Shown here one piece after another: positions 25,755-35,098 of a DNA stretch of 64,000 bases (its first letter is position 1; every line of letters begins with the position of its first letter). Source of the stretch: Nocardia miyunensis NBRC 108239 (GTDB lineage Bacteria; Actinomycetota; Actinomycetes; Mycobacteriales; Mycobacteriaceae). Both the position numbers and the translations under genes were made by a program. The DNA is taken from positions 1 to 64,000 of the forward strand of contig NZ_BDBQ01000034.1 of NCBI RefSeq assembly GCF_001613065.1, given 5' to 3'. The notes under the pieces are model-generated. The model had not been told where the DNA came from. It did not search any database and saw nothing but the letters and a program-made list of their open reading frames with translations.

Positions 25755-26758
25755 CCGGCGCGCAGATCGATACGCTGCCGGACGAGGTGCGTTCGCGGCT
25801 GCGGCGCGAACCGGTTCCGACATGGCTGTCCCCGACGCTGGCCACGCTCACCGAGCAACGATTCTCCGATCCGGACTGGCTGTTCGAACGAAAACTCGAC
25901 GGCATGCGATGCCTGGCATTCCGCGACGGCGATCGGGTTCGGCTGCTGTCCCGGAATCGTCAGCCGCTGGACGCGACCTATCCGGAGTTGGTCGATGCCC
26001 TCGGCGCACAGGAGCCGTCCCGTTTCGTGGTCGACGGCGAGGTCGTGGCGTTCCAGGGACGGCGGACCAGTTTCTCCCGCCTGCAACAGCGCCTGGGCAT
26101 CACCGATCCCCGTGCGGCCCGTGCCTCGAGGATCGAGGTGTTCTACTACCTCTTCGATCTGCTGCACCTGGACGGATACGCCACCACCGAACTGCCGCTA
26201 CTGTGGCGAAAGCGGTTGCTGCGCAGGGCATTCGATTTCGCCGATCCGCTGCGATACAGCGCCCACCGCATCCGGGACGGCGAGGCCGCCTACGAGCAGG
26301 CGTGCGCACGCGGTGACGAGGGAGTGATCGCGAAATCGATGAACTCGACGTACGCGGGCCGCCGGTCGAGTAGCTGGCTGAAATTCAAGTGCGTCCGAGA
26401 CCAGGAATTCGTGGTCGGCGGCTACACCGCGCCGCAGGGAAGCCGAGTCGGGCTGGGCGCCCTGCTGGTCGGCTACCACGACGGACACGATCTGGTCTAC
26501 GCGGGCAAGGTCGGAACCGGCTTCGACACGAACACCCTGCGCCGTCTGCACGACCGGCTCTCCGGGATGGAACAGGACGGTCCACCGTTCACCCGGGGCC
26601 TGGCCCGCCCACCCGCGGCCCGATGGGTCCGCCCCGAGGTGGTCGCTCAGGTGGGATTCACCGAGTGGACGACCGACGGCAAGCTGCGGCACCCGCGCTA
26701 CATCGGGTTGCGCACCGACAAGAACGCCGAGGACGTGGTGAAGGAGACGCCCCGATGA
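25751..26758 (+). CDS. ligD: ATP-dependent DNA ligase (LigD ligase module)
   Basis: ATP-dependent ligase that seals breaks in non-homologous end joining, 335 residues. Motif I WLFERKLDGMRC carries the adenylated Lys48; motif III is FYYLFDLLHLDG; motif IV GDEGVIAKSMNSTYAG; motif V SSSWLKFKC; an OB-fold follows (FVVGGYTAPQG to WVRPEVVAQVGFTEWTTDGKLRHPRY). Start GTG at 25751 overlaps the phosphoesterase stop, and its TGA overlaps the polymerase ATG. In Mycobacterium the same modules form one protein; here they are separate polypeptides. No Ku gene is in the window. Confidence 0.93.
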   Translation: MTGAQIDTLPDEVRSRLRREPVPTWLSPTLATLTEQRFSDPDWLFERKLDGMRCLAFRDGDRVRLLSRNRQPLDATYPELVDALGAQEPSRFVVDGEVVAFQGRRTSFSRLQQRLGITDPRAARASRIEVFYYLFDLLHLDGYATTELPLLWRKRLLRRAFDFADPLRYSAHRIRDGEAAYEQACARGDEGVIAKSMNSTYAGRRSSSWLKFKCVRDQEFVVGGYTAPQGSRVGLGALLVGYHDGHDLVYAGKVGTGFDTNTLRRLHDRLSGMEQDGPPFTRGLARPPAARWVRPEVVAQVGFTEWTTDGKLRHPRYIGLRTDKNAEDVVKETPR

Positions 26759-27636
26759 CCACCGATGTCACGCTCACCCACACCGACCGGGTGCTGTTCC
26801 CCGCCGACGCCATCACCAAGGGCGACCTGATCGACTACTACGCCACGGTCGCCGAGGTGATGCTGCCGCATCTGAAGGACAGGCCGCTCACGGTGCGGCG
26901 GTATCCCCGGGGCATCGACGAAAACGGTTTCATCCAACAGGATTTCGGGCGATCGACACCGGAGTGGATGAGCCGCGCCGAAGTCCCCGAACAGGACGGA
27001 ACCGTCCTGCACCCGGTGGCCGACCGCCGCGCGGCACTGGTGTGGCTGGCCAATCAGGACTGCCTCAGCCTGCACGCCTGGCTGTCACGACAGGGCCACA
27101 CACCCGATCGGCTCGTATTCGACCTGGACCCCTCCGGCAGCGATTTCGACGCCGTCCGGGCGAAGGCCCGCGCGTGCGCCGACCTACTCGGCGATCTGGG
27201 CCTGGCCACCTACGTACAGACGACAGGCTCGCGCGGACTGCACGTCGTGGCGCCGCTGCGCGCCGAGGCCGATTTCGACACCGTACGAGCGTTCGCCGCC
27301 GACGTGGCCGAGATCGTGGCGCGCGATGATCCCCGGCGTCGCACGGTGCAGGCCCGCAAGGAGGAACGCGGCGACCGCGTCTACATCGACATCATGCGTA
27401 ACGCCTACGCGCAGACGGCCGTCGCCCCGTACAGCGTCCGCGCCCGCCCCGGCGCACCCGTGGCCACACCACTGAACTGGGACGAACTCGACGATCCCGG
27501 ACTACGGCCCGACGGCTTCACATTGCGCGACGTACCCACCAGGATCGACGAACGAGGCGACCCGTGGGCCGACATACACCGGCATGCACGTTCCCTCGCC
27601 CACCCATCCGAACGCTTGCAGCACGCCCGGGCCTGA
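26755..27636 (+). CDS. LigD primase-polymerase (PolDom)
   Basis: Archaeo-eukaryotic-primase-type polymerase that fills or extends ends during NHEJ, 293 residues. The DxD metal motif is in RLVFDLDPSG (D123, D125), preceded by RYPRGIDENGFIQQDF and followed by TTGSRGLHVVAPL (catalytic His region) and RVYIDIMRNAYAQTAVAPYSVRARPGAPVATPL. It is intact and of normal length. The ATG overlaps the ligase stop (ATGA), so ligase and polymerase are made together. Confidence 0.93.
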   Translation: MTTDVTLTHTDRVLFPADAITKGDLIDYYATVAEVMLPHLKDRPLTVRRYPRGIDENGFIQQDFGRSTPEWMSRAEVPEQDGTVLHPVADRRAALVWLANQDCLSLHAWLSRQGHTPDRLVFDLDPSGSDFDAVRAKARACADLLGDLGLATYVQTTGSRGLHVVAPLRAEADFDTVRAFAADVAEIVARDDPRRRTVQARKEERGDRVYIDIMRNAYAQTAVAPYSVRARPGAPVATPLNWDELDDPGLRPDGFTLRDVPTRIDERGDPWADIHRHARSLAHPSERLQHARA

Positions 27637-27752
27637 ACACGTCGTCGCGGATTCGAGCGGGCGTGCACCGAAAATCAATGCAGAGATCTGCTGGTGCGGT
27701 TCGGAACGAATTCCCGCGCTTTGGTTTTCAGATCCGACGGAATGATCCTCGG

Positions 27753-28946
27753 TCAGCTCACCGCGGTGGGATCCAGGACGATTTTCACCGCGCCGTCGGA
27801 CTTCTCCTGGAACATGCGATAGGCCTCCGGCGCGGCGTCGAGCGGAAGCCGATGTGTGGCAAAGCTTTCCACACCCAGCGGATCGTCGTCGCCCAGCAGG
27901 GGCAGGATGTCCCGGGCCCAGCGCGTGACATTGGCCTGTCCCATGCGCAACTGGATCTGCTTGTCGAACAGAATCCGCATCGGCAGTGGGTCCAGCATGC
28001 CGCCGTATACCCCGGACACCGATATGGTGCCGCCGCGGCGCACGATGTCGATCGCGTCGTTCAACACCGCCAGGCGGTCCACACTGATGGTGTCGGACAG
28101 CTTGCGGCCCAACGTTTCCGGTAGCCAGGACGCTGACCGTTGCGCGAGTTCGGCCAGCACAGAGCCGTGCGCTTCCATCCCGACCGCGTCGATGACCGCA
28201 TCGGTGCCGCGTCCGTCGGTCATGGTGCGCACCAACTCGCCCACCGATCCATCCACCGCCGACCGATCGATCACTTCCGCACCGCATCCGGCCACGCGGG
28301 CGAGCCGTTCGGGAACACGATCGATGCCGATGACTCGCAGACCTCGATGTAGCGCGATCCGGCATGCCATGTCACCGATCGGGCCCAGCCCCAGCACGGT
28401 CAGCGAACCGCCCTCGGGAACCGCCGCGTACTCCACGGCCTGCCAGGCCGTCGGCAGCACATCGGACAGGTACAGGAACCTCTCGTCGCCGGGCCCGTGC
28501 GGGACCGTGATGTGCGTGGCGTCCGCCTGGGGTACCCGCAGGAATTCGGCCTGTCCGCCCGGGACCTGGCCGTACAGCTTCGAATAGCCGAAAAGTGCTG
28601 CGCCGCTGCCATATCGGCGTACCTGAGTGGTTTCACACTGGGTCGGCAGCCCCGCGGCGCACATGTAGCAGCCGCCGCAGCTGATCTGGAACGGAATCAC
28701 CACCCGATCTCCCGGCGTGAGTTCGCTGACCTGCGAGCCGACTTCCTCGACGATGCCGATCGGTTCGTGGCCCAGTACGTCTCCCTCGCTCATATAGGGC
28801 CCCAGCACCTCGTACAGATGCAGATCCGAACCACAGATCGCCGTCGAGGTCACCCGCACGACCGCATCGGTGGGCGCTTCGATCCTGGGATCCCGGACCT
28901 CGTCCACCGACACCCGGCGGCGCCCCTGCCATGTCACGGCCTTCAT
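27753..28946 (-). CDS. Zinc-dependent alcohol/formaldehyde dehydrogenase
   Basis: Medium-chain dehydrogenase, 397 residues. Catalytic zinc ligands sit in STAICGSDLHLY and VLGHEPIGIVEEVG; the structural-zinc loop is ISCGGCYMCAAGLPTQC; the NAD loop is VLGLGPIGDMACRIALHRGLRVIGIDRV. The length and the insert after the first domain match the glutathione-independent formaldehyde dehydrogenase-like branch. GAGGAGG precedes the ATG. It is convergent with the LigD genes and has no operon partner, so the substrate remains open. Confidence 0.9.
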   Translation of the reverse strand: MKAVTWQGRRRVSVDEVRDPRIEAPTDAVVRVTSTAICGSDLHLYEVLGPYMSEGDVLGHEPIGIVEEVGSQVSELTPGDRVVIPFQISCGGCYMCAAGLPTQCETTQVRRYGSGAALFGYSKLYGQVPGGQAEFLRVPQADATHITVPHGPGDERFLYLSDVLPTAWQAVEYAAVPEGGSLTVLGLGPIGDMACRIALHRGLRVIGIDRVPERLARVAGCGAEVIDRSAVDGSVGELVRTMTDGRGTDAVIDAVGMEAHGSVLAELAQRSASWLPETLGRKLSDTISVDRLAVLNDAIDIVRRGGTISVSGVYGGMLDPLPMRILFDKQIQLRMGQANVTRWARDILPLLGDDDPLGVESFATHRLPLDAAPEAYRMFQEKSDGAVKIVLDPTAVS

Positions 28947-29450
28947 ACGTTCCTCCTCGCACCTTCGCTCCCGCGACGGCTGCCCAGCGGCGAGTCGCGC
29001 GGGACGTCGTCATCGCTTCGTTCGCGCCGCAGGCCCGGATCGGACCCAGTCGCGCACTACCCGAAGGGACACGCATCAATCACCCACCGCAGATCATCAT
29101 GCGGACCTGAATATCGCCCCGGCTGACCGATGTCGTGCGCAAAGCCGAGACACCAGTCCTGATGTAGGAACGCTGTCCAGATAACGGCTCTAGTGCACCT
29201 CCGGTGGTGGCCGAGTTGCCGTGGCGGCACGATACCTCGTATGGGTAAGGTGAATATTGTTGTCACCGTGACGTTTTCGCGGTTGTCACCGCTGGTTGTC
29301 GGGGGCGTGGTGAACGAGGGTGAACGGCCTCCAGCGATACCCGATCCAATCGGTGGAGCATCTTCACATCGGCCCGGATTGGCATGGTTAGTCATACGAG
29401 ATGCGGGTACGGCGGTTTCATCATCGAGCGCAGCCGAGAAAGGCGAAGTG
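28947..29450. promoter_or_regulatory. Intergenic region with a SigF-type promoter
   Basis: No intact gene. GGTT (29386-29389), 15 bases, then GGGTAC (29405-29410) resembles a SigF promoter, 40 bases before the ATG of the acidic protein. A short palindrome GTCAC-C-GTGAC lies at 29262-29272. Confidence 0.4.
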
Positions 29451-29705
29451 ATGACAGCTGAAAAGAATCCCCATGAACCAGAAATCGACGAGGAACCACA
29501 GGAGGAACGCGGTGAACCCGGCTCCCGGGACACAGGCTCGCCGGAGCCTGGAGGCGGTCCGGTAGACCGCCCGGAAGGCGCGGTCGAGGAAGATGAAAAC
29601 CCTGTCCTGGGCGAACCAGGCGATCCGGGAACTCGCAAACCGTCAGGGACATTGCCCCCTCAGGACACGAAACCGGCCGTACCGCCCTATGAAGGACGCA
29701 GCTAG
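29451..29705 (+). CDS. Small disordered acidic, proline-rich protein
   Basis: 84 residues, unusually rich in Glu, Pro, Gly and Asp (EPEIDEEPQEERGEPGSRDT and similar), without hydrophobic core or signal. It should be intrinsically disordered. The family is not recognised; such proteins are common as stress-induced small proteins in actinobacteria. Start ATG at 29451, with GTG 29448 as alternative. A SigF-type promoter sits upstream. Confidence 0.5.
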   Translation: MTAEKNPHEPEIDEEPQEERGEPGSRDTGSPEPGGGPVDRPEGAVEEDENPVLGEPGDPGTRKPSGTLPPQDTKPAVPPYEGRS

Positions 29706-29901
29706 TCAGTAGCGGGCCCGACGTTGCACAGGCCTGGTTTCACGCTAGGAAAGCCCGCTCGTGGTGGCCACCAGCATCGGCAGCGCCGCCGCGCTCGGGC
29801 TTCCGCTGGCCCCTGTGACGAATCGTATGCACCAGCCGCAGGCTGTGTAGCGGTGGTGGTTGTGGCGGCATGGGGTTTGAAGGTGCGGGTGCCGACGGGG
29901 T

Positions 29902-31902
29902 TCATGCGGGCCTACCCACGCGACGGACCCGCGCGGCTGCGGTCTTGAACAGAGGTTCGTTCGCGGGCCGGGTGCGTGCGGCCTCGGGGCCCTCGGCGTC
30001 GGGCATGTCCCAGTAGCCGTAGTGGAATGGGATGAACACGACGCCGGGCCGGATTCCGGCCAGCCGGGCGCGTGCGCGCAGCGCGCCGCGTGCGGTGCTG
30101 ACCTCGACCAGGTCGTTGTCCGCGATTCCCGCGGCTTCCGCGTCCAGCGGCGACAGTTCTATCCACGCATCGGGGGCGGCGGACTGCAGTTGCGGTACGC
30201 GGCCGGTCTTGGTGCGGGTGTGGAAGTGGTAGACCGTGCGGCCGGTGATCAACACAAGCGGATACTCCGGGCTCGGCGGCTCCGGTGACGGGAGATAGGG
30301 GGCGGTCTTGATCATCGCACGCCCATCCGGGTTGGCGCTGCGGTACCGTTGCTCGCCCCACGGCTCACCGGTCACCAAATCCTTTCCGTAACTTTCACAT
30401 TCATCGGGATGAGCGAAGAAGACGCCGTTCGTGTAGAGACGTCCGTCATCGCCGGGCCCTCGCCCGGCCGGATGAGGCCATTGCACTCCGCCGTCGCGCA
30501 GCAGGTCGTAGGACAGTCCGGTGTAGTCACACGGGCGCTCAGCGCTGCATCGTTGCCATGCCGCGTAGGCGCCGCGTTCGTCGGTCCAGGGCGGCAACGG
30601 GTTCGCGTCGCGGTCACGCAGGTCCATGCGGCGGGCGAAGTCCAGGAAGATGGCCAGGTCCGATCGTGCCTGTCCGGGTGGTTCGACGGCTCGTTCGGAC
30701 AGATGCACGGTGCGATCGGCGTTGGTGAACGTCCCGGTCTTCTCGCCCCAGGCCGCCGCCGGAAGCACCACGTCCGCCAATGCCGCTGTCTCGGTGAGGA
30801 ATATGTCCTGCACGACCAGGAAAAGGCTGCGGCCGTTAAGGATTCGCCGGATACGTGCCAATTCCGGAAGTGACACCGCGGGATTGGTCGCCGATACTCA
30901 CAGCATGCCCGGCTCGCCGGTCTCGGCCAAGCGCATGATCTGCATGGCATGGGTGGGTATCGACATCGCACACCTGCGCGGCCCGTTCCGGGGTCCAGTC
31001 GGCTACCGCCGCGGCGAGATCGTCGAATCCGACGGTGTGCGCGGCGATGTAATCGCGATCGATCCACCCGTGCTCGAGCAACTGGTGCAGCAGGGCGTTC
31101 ATCAGCGCCATATTCGTTCCCGGACGCGGCGCCAGGTGCACCGTGGCGTGGCGGGCGACGGGCGTGGAGCGCGGGTCGACACACAACAGCGCCGGGGGTT
31201 TCGGGCCCGCGAGCCGGTCCAGGATCCGGGCCCACAGCACACTCTGAGTCTCCGCGACGTTGTGCCCGTACAGGGCGATGACGTCGGCATCGTCGAAATC
31301 GGCGTACGACCCGGGCTGCCCGTCGCATCCGAACGATTCCTTCAGGCTTTCCGCGGCCGTGGCCGTGCACAGGCGGGTGTTCCCGTCGATGTGGTTGGTG
31401 CCGATCCCGCCGCGCGCGATCGTGGCGAGGGTGTAGTACTCCTCGAGGAACAGCTGTCCGCTCGTGTAGAAGCCGATCGACCCGGGACCGTCGGTCTCGA
31501 GTAATTCGCTGGTGTGCTGGACTATTCGCGTCATGGCGGTGTCCCAGTCGCACGGCACGAGCTGCCCGTCCACCCGGATCAGCGGGGTGGTGAGGCGGTC
31601 GCGGTCAGCGGTGGCCCCGCCACCCGAACAGATCCTTCGGATCCAGACGCCCGCGATTGATCCGATCGCCCGCGCACCCGCGCACCCCGACGATGTGGCC
31701 CCGCTTCACGGCGATATCGAAGGCATCACCGTTCGAATGCAGGACCGAGGCCGAGGGCACCGATCCACCTCGCCCGGCGAGATCCCTTGTGCCAGTTGCA
31801 TATCGACTCGGAGAGGCCATGCGTCCCCGCGTCCGTACGGAGTACGCGGGCCCCACGGATTCTCGATCCTGGATCGGTCTCGCCCATCATCAGCGGCTTC
31901 AT
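29902..31902 (-). pseudogene. Degraded molybdopterin oxidoreductase (nitrate-reductase-like)
   Basis: Remnant of a large molybdopterin guanine dinucleotide enzyme. Recognisable pieces in three frames: RIENPWGPRTPYGRGDAWPL and ASVLHSNGDAFDIAVKRGHI (near the start), DGQLVPCDWDTAMTRIV with GFYTSGQLFLEEYYTLATIA and ESFGCDGQPGSYADFDDADV (31573-30960), then THAMQIMRLAETGEPGML, and SATNPAVSLPELARIRR to the C-terminus. Lesions: frameshifts near 31870, 31750 and 31605; a junction near 30955 where about 100 residues expected from relatives are missing; and a TGA at 30898-30900 in place of the tryptophan before VSATNP. Certainly inactive. Confidence 0.88.
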
Positions 31903-31911
31903 CGGCGCGTT

Positions 31912-32553
31912 CTATGCGTACGGCGGGTACGCGTCCGCGCGTAGCAACCGAGCGAGATGGGCGGCGTTGCGCGCCAGCGCCTGGGTGGTGGAGCGGACGG
32001 GGTCGGGCGTCTTGTCCAGGTCCTGGTAGTCGACCGATCCCATGGCCTCCCCGGTCCAATAGGTCGATCCCTGCGCGGGTATGGAGAAGCCGATGTCGTC
32101 CAGACCCTGGAACAGGTCCGCGGTCACCTTGTGGGCGCCGTCCTCGTTCCCGACGATCGCGGTGACCGCCACCTTGCCCGCCATCGAGGGTCTGCCCTGA
32201 TCGTCGGTCTCACCGCCTTCGGCGTTGAGTCGCTCGAGGGTCCGCTGCGCCACGGAGCACGGGTGTCCCAGCCAGATCGGGGTCGCCAACACGAGGACGT
32301 CCGCCGCGAGGACCTTCTCGCGGATGCGGGGCCATTGGTCGCCGTCGCCCTCGTCGACGCTGATGCCGGGGTGCACGTCGTGATCGGCGACGCGGATCAG
32401 CTCACCGTCCGCGCCGTTGTCCGCGAGCTCGGACAGCACCTGCCGGGCCAGCAGTTCGCTGCTGGACGGGGTCGGTGACGGTTTCAGCGTGCAGACCAGC
32501 GCGAGGGCGGTCAGACGCCCGTAATCGCGTGTGGTGCTGGGATTCTGGGGCAT
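31912..32553 (-). CDS. NAD(P)H-dependent FMN reductase/flavodoxin-like protein
   Basis: Flavodoxin-fold protein, 213 residues. The FMN phosphate loop is CTLKPSPTPSSSELLARQVL and the flavin-contact strand is VLVLATPIWLGHPCSVAQRTLERL, with VTAIVGNEDGAHKVTADLF after it. Typical of NADPH-dependent FMN reductases or WrbA-like quinone reductases. AAGGAG precedes the ATG. It lies 32 bases downstream of an SDR gene, forming an operon, and just upstream of the ruined molybdopterin enzyme. Confidence 0.85.
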   Translation of the reverse strand: MPQNPSTTRDYGRLTALALVCTLKPSPTPSSSELLARQVLSELADNGADGELIRVADHDVHPGISVDEGDGDQWPRIREKVLAADVLVLATPIWLGHPCSVAQRTLERLNAEGGETDDQGRPSMAGKVAVTAIVGNEDGAHKVTADLFQGLDDIGFSIPAQGSTYWTGEAMGSVDYQDLDKTPDPVRSTTQALARNAAHLARLLRADAYPPYA

Positions 32554-32585
32554 CGGTAACTCCTTGTCGGGTCAGGGATGTCGGG

Positions 32586-33425
32586 TCACAGGATCGGGCG
32601 TCCGCCGGTGACGGCCACTCGGGCTCCGGAGACGTAACTGCCGTCGTCACCGGCCAGCAGCACGTAGGTGGGCGCGAGTTCGGCGGGTTGGCCGGCGCGG
32701 CCCAGCGGTGTGTCGTCGCCGAAGTGCGCGACCTTCTCCGGTGGCATCGTGGACGGGATCAGCGGGGTCCAGATCGGACCGGGCGCGACACTGTTCACCC
32801 GAATTCCCTTGGGGCCCAGCAACTGTGCCAGACTCGCGGACAGATTCGCGATGGCCGCCTTCGTCGCCGCATACGGCGCCAGGGTCGGCGAGGGCATATC
32901 GGAGTTGACCGATGAGCTGCCGATGATCGAAGCACCGCGCGGCATATGCGGTACCGCGGCCTTCACCAGGGTGAAGTACGCGCCCACGTTGGTCCGGAAG
33001 GTGTAGTCGAATTCCGCGTCGCTGATCTCCTCCAGCGTCTCGTGCGTCATCTGATACGCGGCGTTGCTGACCAGCACATCGATCTTGCCGAACTCACGCA
33101 CAGCGGTATCGATCACCACCCGGCAGTGTTTCGGGTCGGACAGGTCGCCGGACACCGAGACCACCCGGTGGCCCTCCGCGCGCAGAATGTCCGCGACCTC
33201 CCGGGCGTCGTCGTGCTCGTCGAGATAGGAGATCAGCACATCGGCGCCCTCGCGGGCGAACGCGATCGCCACCGCCCGTCCGATACCGCTGTCCGCACCG
33301 GTGACCACCGCGGCCTTACCGGCCAGTTTCCCGGTGCCGCGGTAGCTGTCCTCACCGCAATCGGGCCGAGGATTCATCCGCGACTGCACACCGGGCACGC
33401 GCTGCTGCTGTTCCGGAAAACCCAT
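32586..33425 (-). CDS. SDR oxidoreductase, YghA/glucose-dehydrogenase-like
   Basis: Classical SDR with the long N-terminus of the YghA/YdaD stress group, 279 residues: an unstructured start then LAGKAAVVTGADSGIGRAVAIAFAREGADVLISY, VSNAAY, SSSVNSDMPSPTLAPYAATK with catalytic Ser-Tyr-Lys, and GAGDDGSYVSG-like end (LLAGDDGSYVSGARVAVTGG). GGAG precedes the ATG. These proteins are usually general-stress induced; natural substrates are poorly known. Operon with the flavodoxin-like gene. Confidence 0.9.
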   Translation of the reverse strand: MGFPEQQQRVPGVQSRMNPRPDCGEDSYRGTGKLAGKAAVVTGADSGIGRAVAIAFAREGADVLISYLDEHDDAREVADILRAEGHRVVSVSGDLSDPKHCRVVIDTAVREFGKIDVLVSNAAYQMTHETLEEISDAEFDYTFRTNVGAYFTLVKAAVPHMPRGASIIGSSSVNSDMPSPTLAPYAATKAAIANLSASLAQLLGPKGIRVNSVAPGPIWTPLIPSTMPPEKVAHFGDDTPLGRAGQPAELAPTYVLLAGDDGSYVSGARVAVTGGRPIL

Positions 33426-33561
33426 CTGTCCGTACTCCTATCTGCTGGCGGCCACCACGAACGGTTGATCACCGGCCGAACTACCCGCCCCGGCCCCCGC
33501 CAATCAGACGCCTCTCGACACGACCGATGCGCCACGCCCGGTAATTCGCCCCCGCCGGGAT

Positions 33562-33586
33562 GTGTCGATCGACGGTGAGCGGGTAT
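33562..33586 (+). promoter_or_regulatory. SigF-type promoter before the small basic protein
   Basis: GTGT (33562-33565), 15 bases, GGGTAT (33581-33586): an exact -10 and near -35 match to the SigF consensus, 60 bases upstream of the ATG at 33646. Confidence 0.5.
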
Positions 33587-33645
33587 CGCGGCCCTAGTTC
33601 CGGGCAGGCCCGAACCACGGGCCCCGCTATGTGAGGAGGTACGTC

Positions 33646-33972
33646 ATGCCCCAGGCGTGGACCGACAAACAGGAACGCGAATACCAGCACATCCTCGAAT
33701 CGGAGAAATCCCGCGGAACCAGCACCCGACGCGCGAAAGAGATCGCCGCACGAACAGTAAACAAGAACCGCGCCCAATCCGGACAAACACGCACCGCCAG
33801 CCGCACCACGGTCGAAGACATCTCACCGCAGCGGCGCGGCGGCCAGCGATCCCACTCCGGAGCACAGGGCCCCACCTACGACCAGCTGTACAACGAAGCG
33901 CGCCAACGCAACATCGAAGGCCGCTCCAAAATGAACAAATCCCAACTCGCCCACGCCCTCGGCCGCGACTGA
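33646..33972 (+). CDS. Small basic protein with Rho-N/SAP-like C-terminus
   Basis: 108 residues, highly charged. The N-terminal part (WTDKQEREYQHILESEKSRG, then STRRAKEIAARTVNKNRAQSG) is the helical segment of actinobacterial plasmid-stabilisation/ChaB-associated small proteins; the C-terminal YDQLYNEARQRNIEGRSKMN plus KSQLAHALGR is a Rho-N-like nucleic-acid-binding helix pair. GAGGAGG lies seven bases before the ATG. A likely general-stress protein under SigF. Confidence 0.75.
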   Translation: MPQAWTDKQEREYQHILESEKSRGTSTRRAKEIAARTVNKNRAQSGQTRTASRTTVEDISPQRRGGQRSHSGAQGPTYDQLYNEARQRNIEGRSKMNKSQLAHALGRD

Positions 33973-34228
33973 CCACACCCCCCGACCACGATCAGGGATC
34001 CCCCGAATTCCGTTGCCGCCGTGCCCGGTTCAGCTTCCGCATGCTCATGCCACTGGGAAGCCGCCTCCCCGATCCGAACCGGTGAATGCGTAATGTCTTG
34101 GGCAGCAAGATAATCGGCCAATCCGCTCACATCCGAGTACCCGCTTCTCGACCTGCTCGCTATAGGCGACCACCGACCCGCGCAACCACTGTGCCGAGTC
34201 CGGCGTCGCGCCCCGACTTCGCCACCGA
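33973..34228. other. Intergenic region left of the fadE20 fossil
   Basis: No gene or clear signal seen. Confidence 0.4.
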
Positions 34229-34412
34229 TGCGATCGAGAGCGTCTTCATCCGCCCCGAGAGCGATACCCCAGCGGGGTATCACCCTGGAAACGGACCTCT
34301 TTCAGATCTGGAAGGGGACCAAACCGGGACGGAGGCTGCCTCCTGCCCCGCAAACCGCCTCCTGTCAGGCAAGTTTCAGCGAACGCCCGATGATCTCCTT
34401 CATGATCTCGGT
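34229..34412. repeat. Fossil copy of the fadE20 3' end and its downstream flank
   Basis: About 184 bases closely matching 42032-42217, in the same orientation. The right part corresponds, on the minus strand, to the last codons EIMKEIIGRSLKLA of the acyl-CoA dehydrogenase; the left part matches the flank after its stop. A perfect hairpin, GATACCCC-AGC-GGGGTATC (34263-34281), sits where the intact locus has its own hairpin. No other part of the gene remains. Confidence 0.8.
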
Positions 34413-34500
34413 GGCCTCGCGGACAGCCCGTCAGGGGGCATTTTCCTGCGCCTACCTGCATAAACGCGACCCGACACTTCCTCATGTATCCCAGTGAATC

Positions 34501-34860
34501 TCAACGATTCGACATACGCAACGGGACAATCACGGGATCGACTTGATACCCATACGGGGTATTACAGGCTGCAGAAGACTTGGCGTCATCGAACCCGAAG
34601 GGCTTGGACACGCCTCGGCTAATGCCTGCCCTGGGGCATCTGAACGAACTGGTGCCCGCAGAACACTTCGGCGTGTCGCAAATTCGACACGCCGACGAAT
34701 TCTCGCCACAGTAATTGACCAGCAACCCCACATCTCCAGAAGGCATCTTTCCAGCCCCGCACTCGTAGCCGTTTGGCACGCTCACCGGTTCAGAGCCAAT
34801 CCGGGCCGAGGTCAAGTAGCGCGGTCGCCCAGGCTCGCCCGCCCGAACATCCACCGCCAC
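34501..34860 (-). CDS. Possible cysteine-rich small protein
   Basis: An open frame of 119 codons, starting at GTG 34860, whose middle reads like a real protein: YLTSARIGSEPVSVPNGYEC, then MPSGDVGLLVNYCGENSSAC, RICDTPKCSAGTSSFRCPRA, with seven cysteines. Codon composition is less GC-biased than neighbours. No signal peptide or ribosome site is convincing, so it may be a fragment of a longer, lost, secreted protein. Family unknown. Confidence 0.3.
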   Translation of the reverse strand: MAVDVRAGEPGRPRYLTSARIGSEPVSVPNGYECGAGKMPSGDVGLLVNYCGENSSACRICDTPKCSAGTSSFRCPRAGISRGVSKPFGFDDAKSSAACNTPYGYQVDPVIVPLRMSNR

Positions 34861-35098
34861 AACGCCCCCTGCCTGGTCGCAACCCTCATGTCTCCGTCGG
34901 CCCCCTCCCCCTACGGATCTGTCCGTAGGCTTCGTCAGCGGTGAACCACACCCGCGGCCAGGGCGCGAGCCGACATCGGCGGAACCCGACCGCGCTCGGC
35001 ATGGTCATCGCGGTTCTGCTCACCGCCCTCGCCGCAATCCGAAAGTCACTGCCGCACAATTCTGTTCGTGCTGTTGATGCACCGGACTGATCCGGTCG
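34861..35098. other. Intergenic region before the TetR gene end
   Basis: Nothing gene-like or regulatory recognised. Confidence 0.4.
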
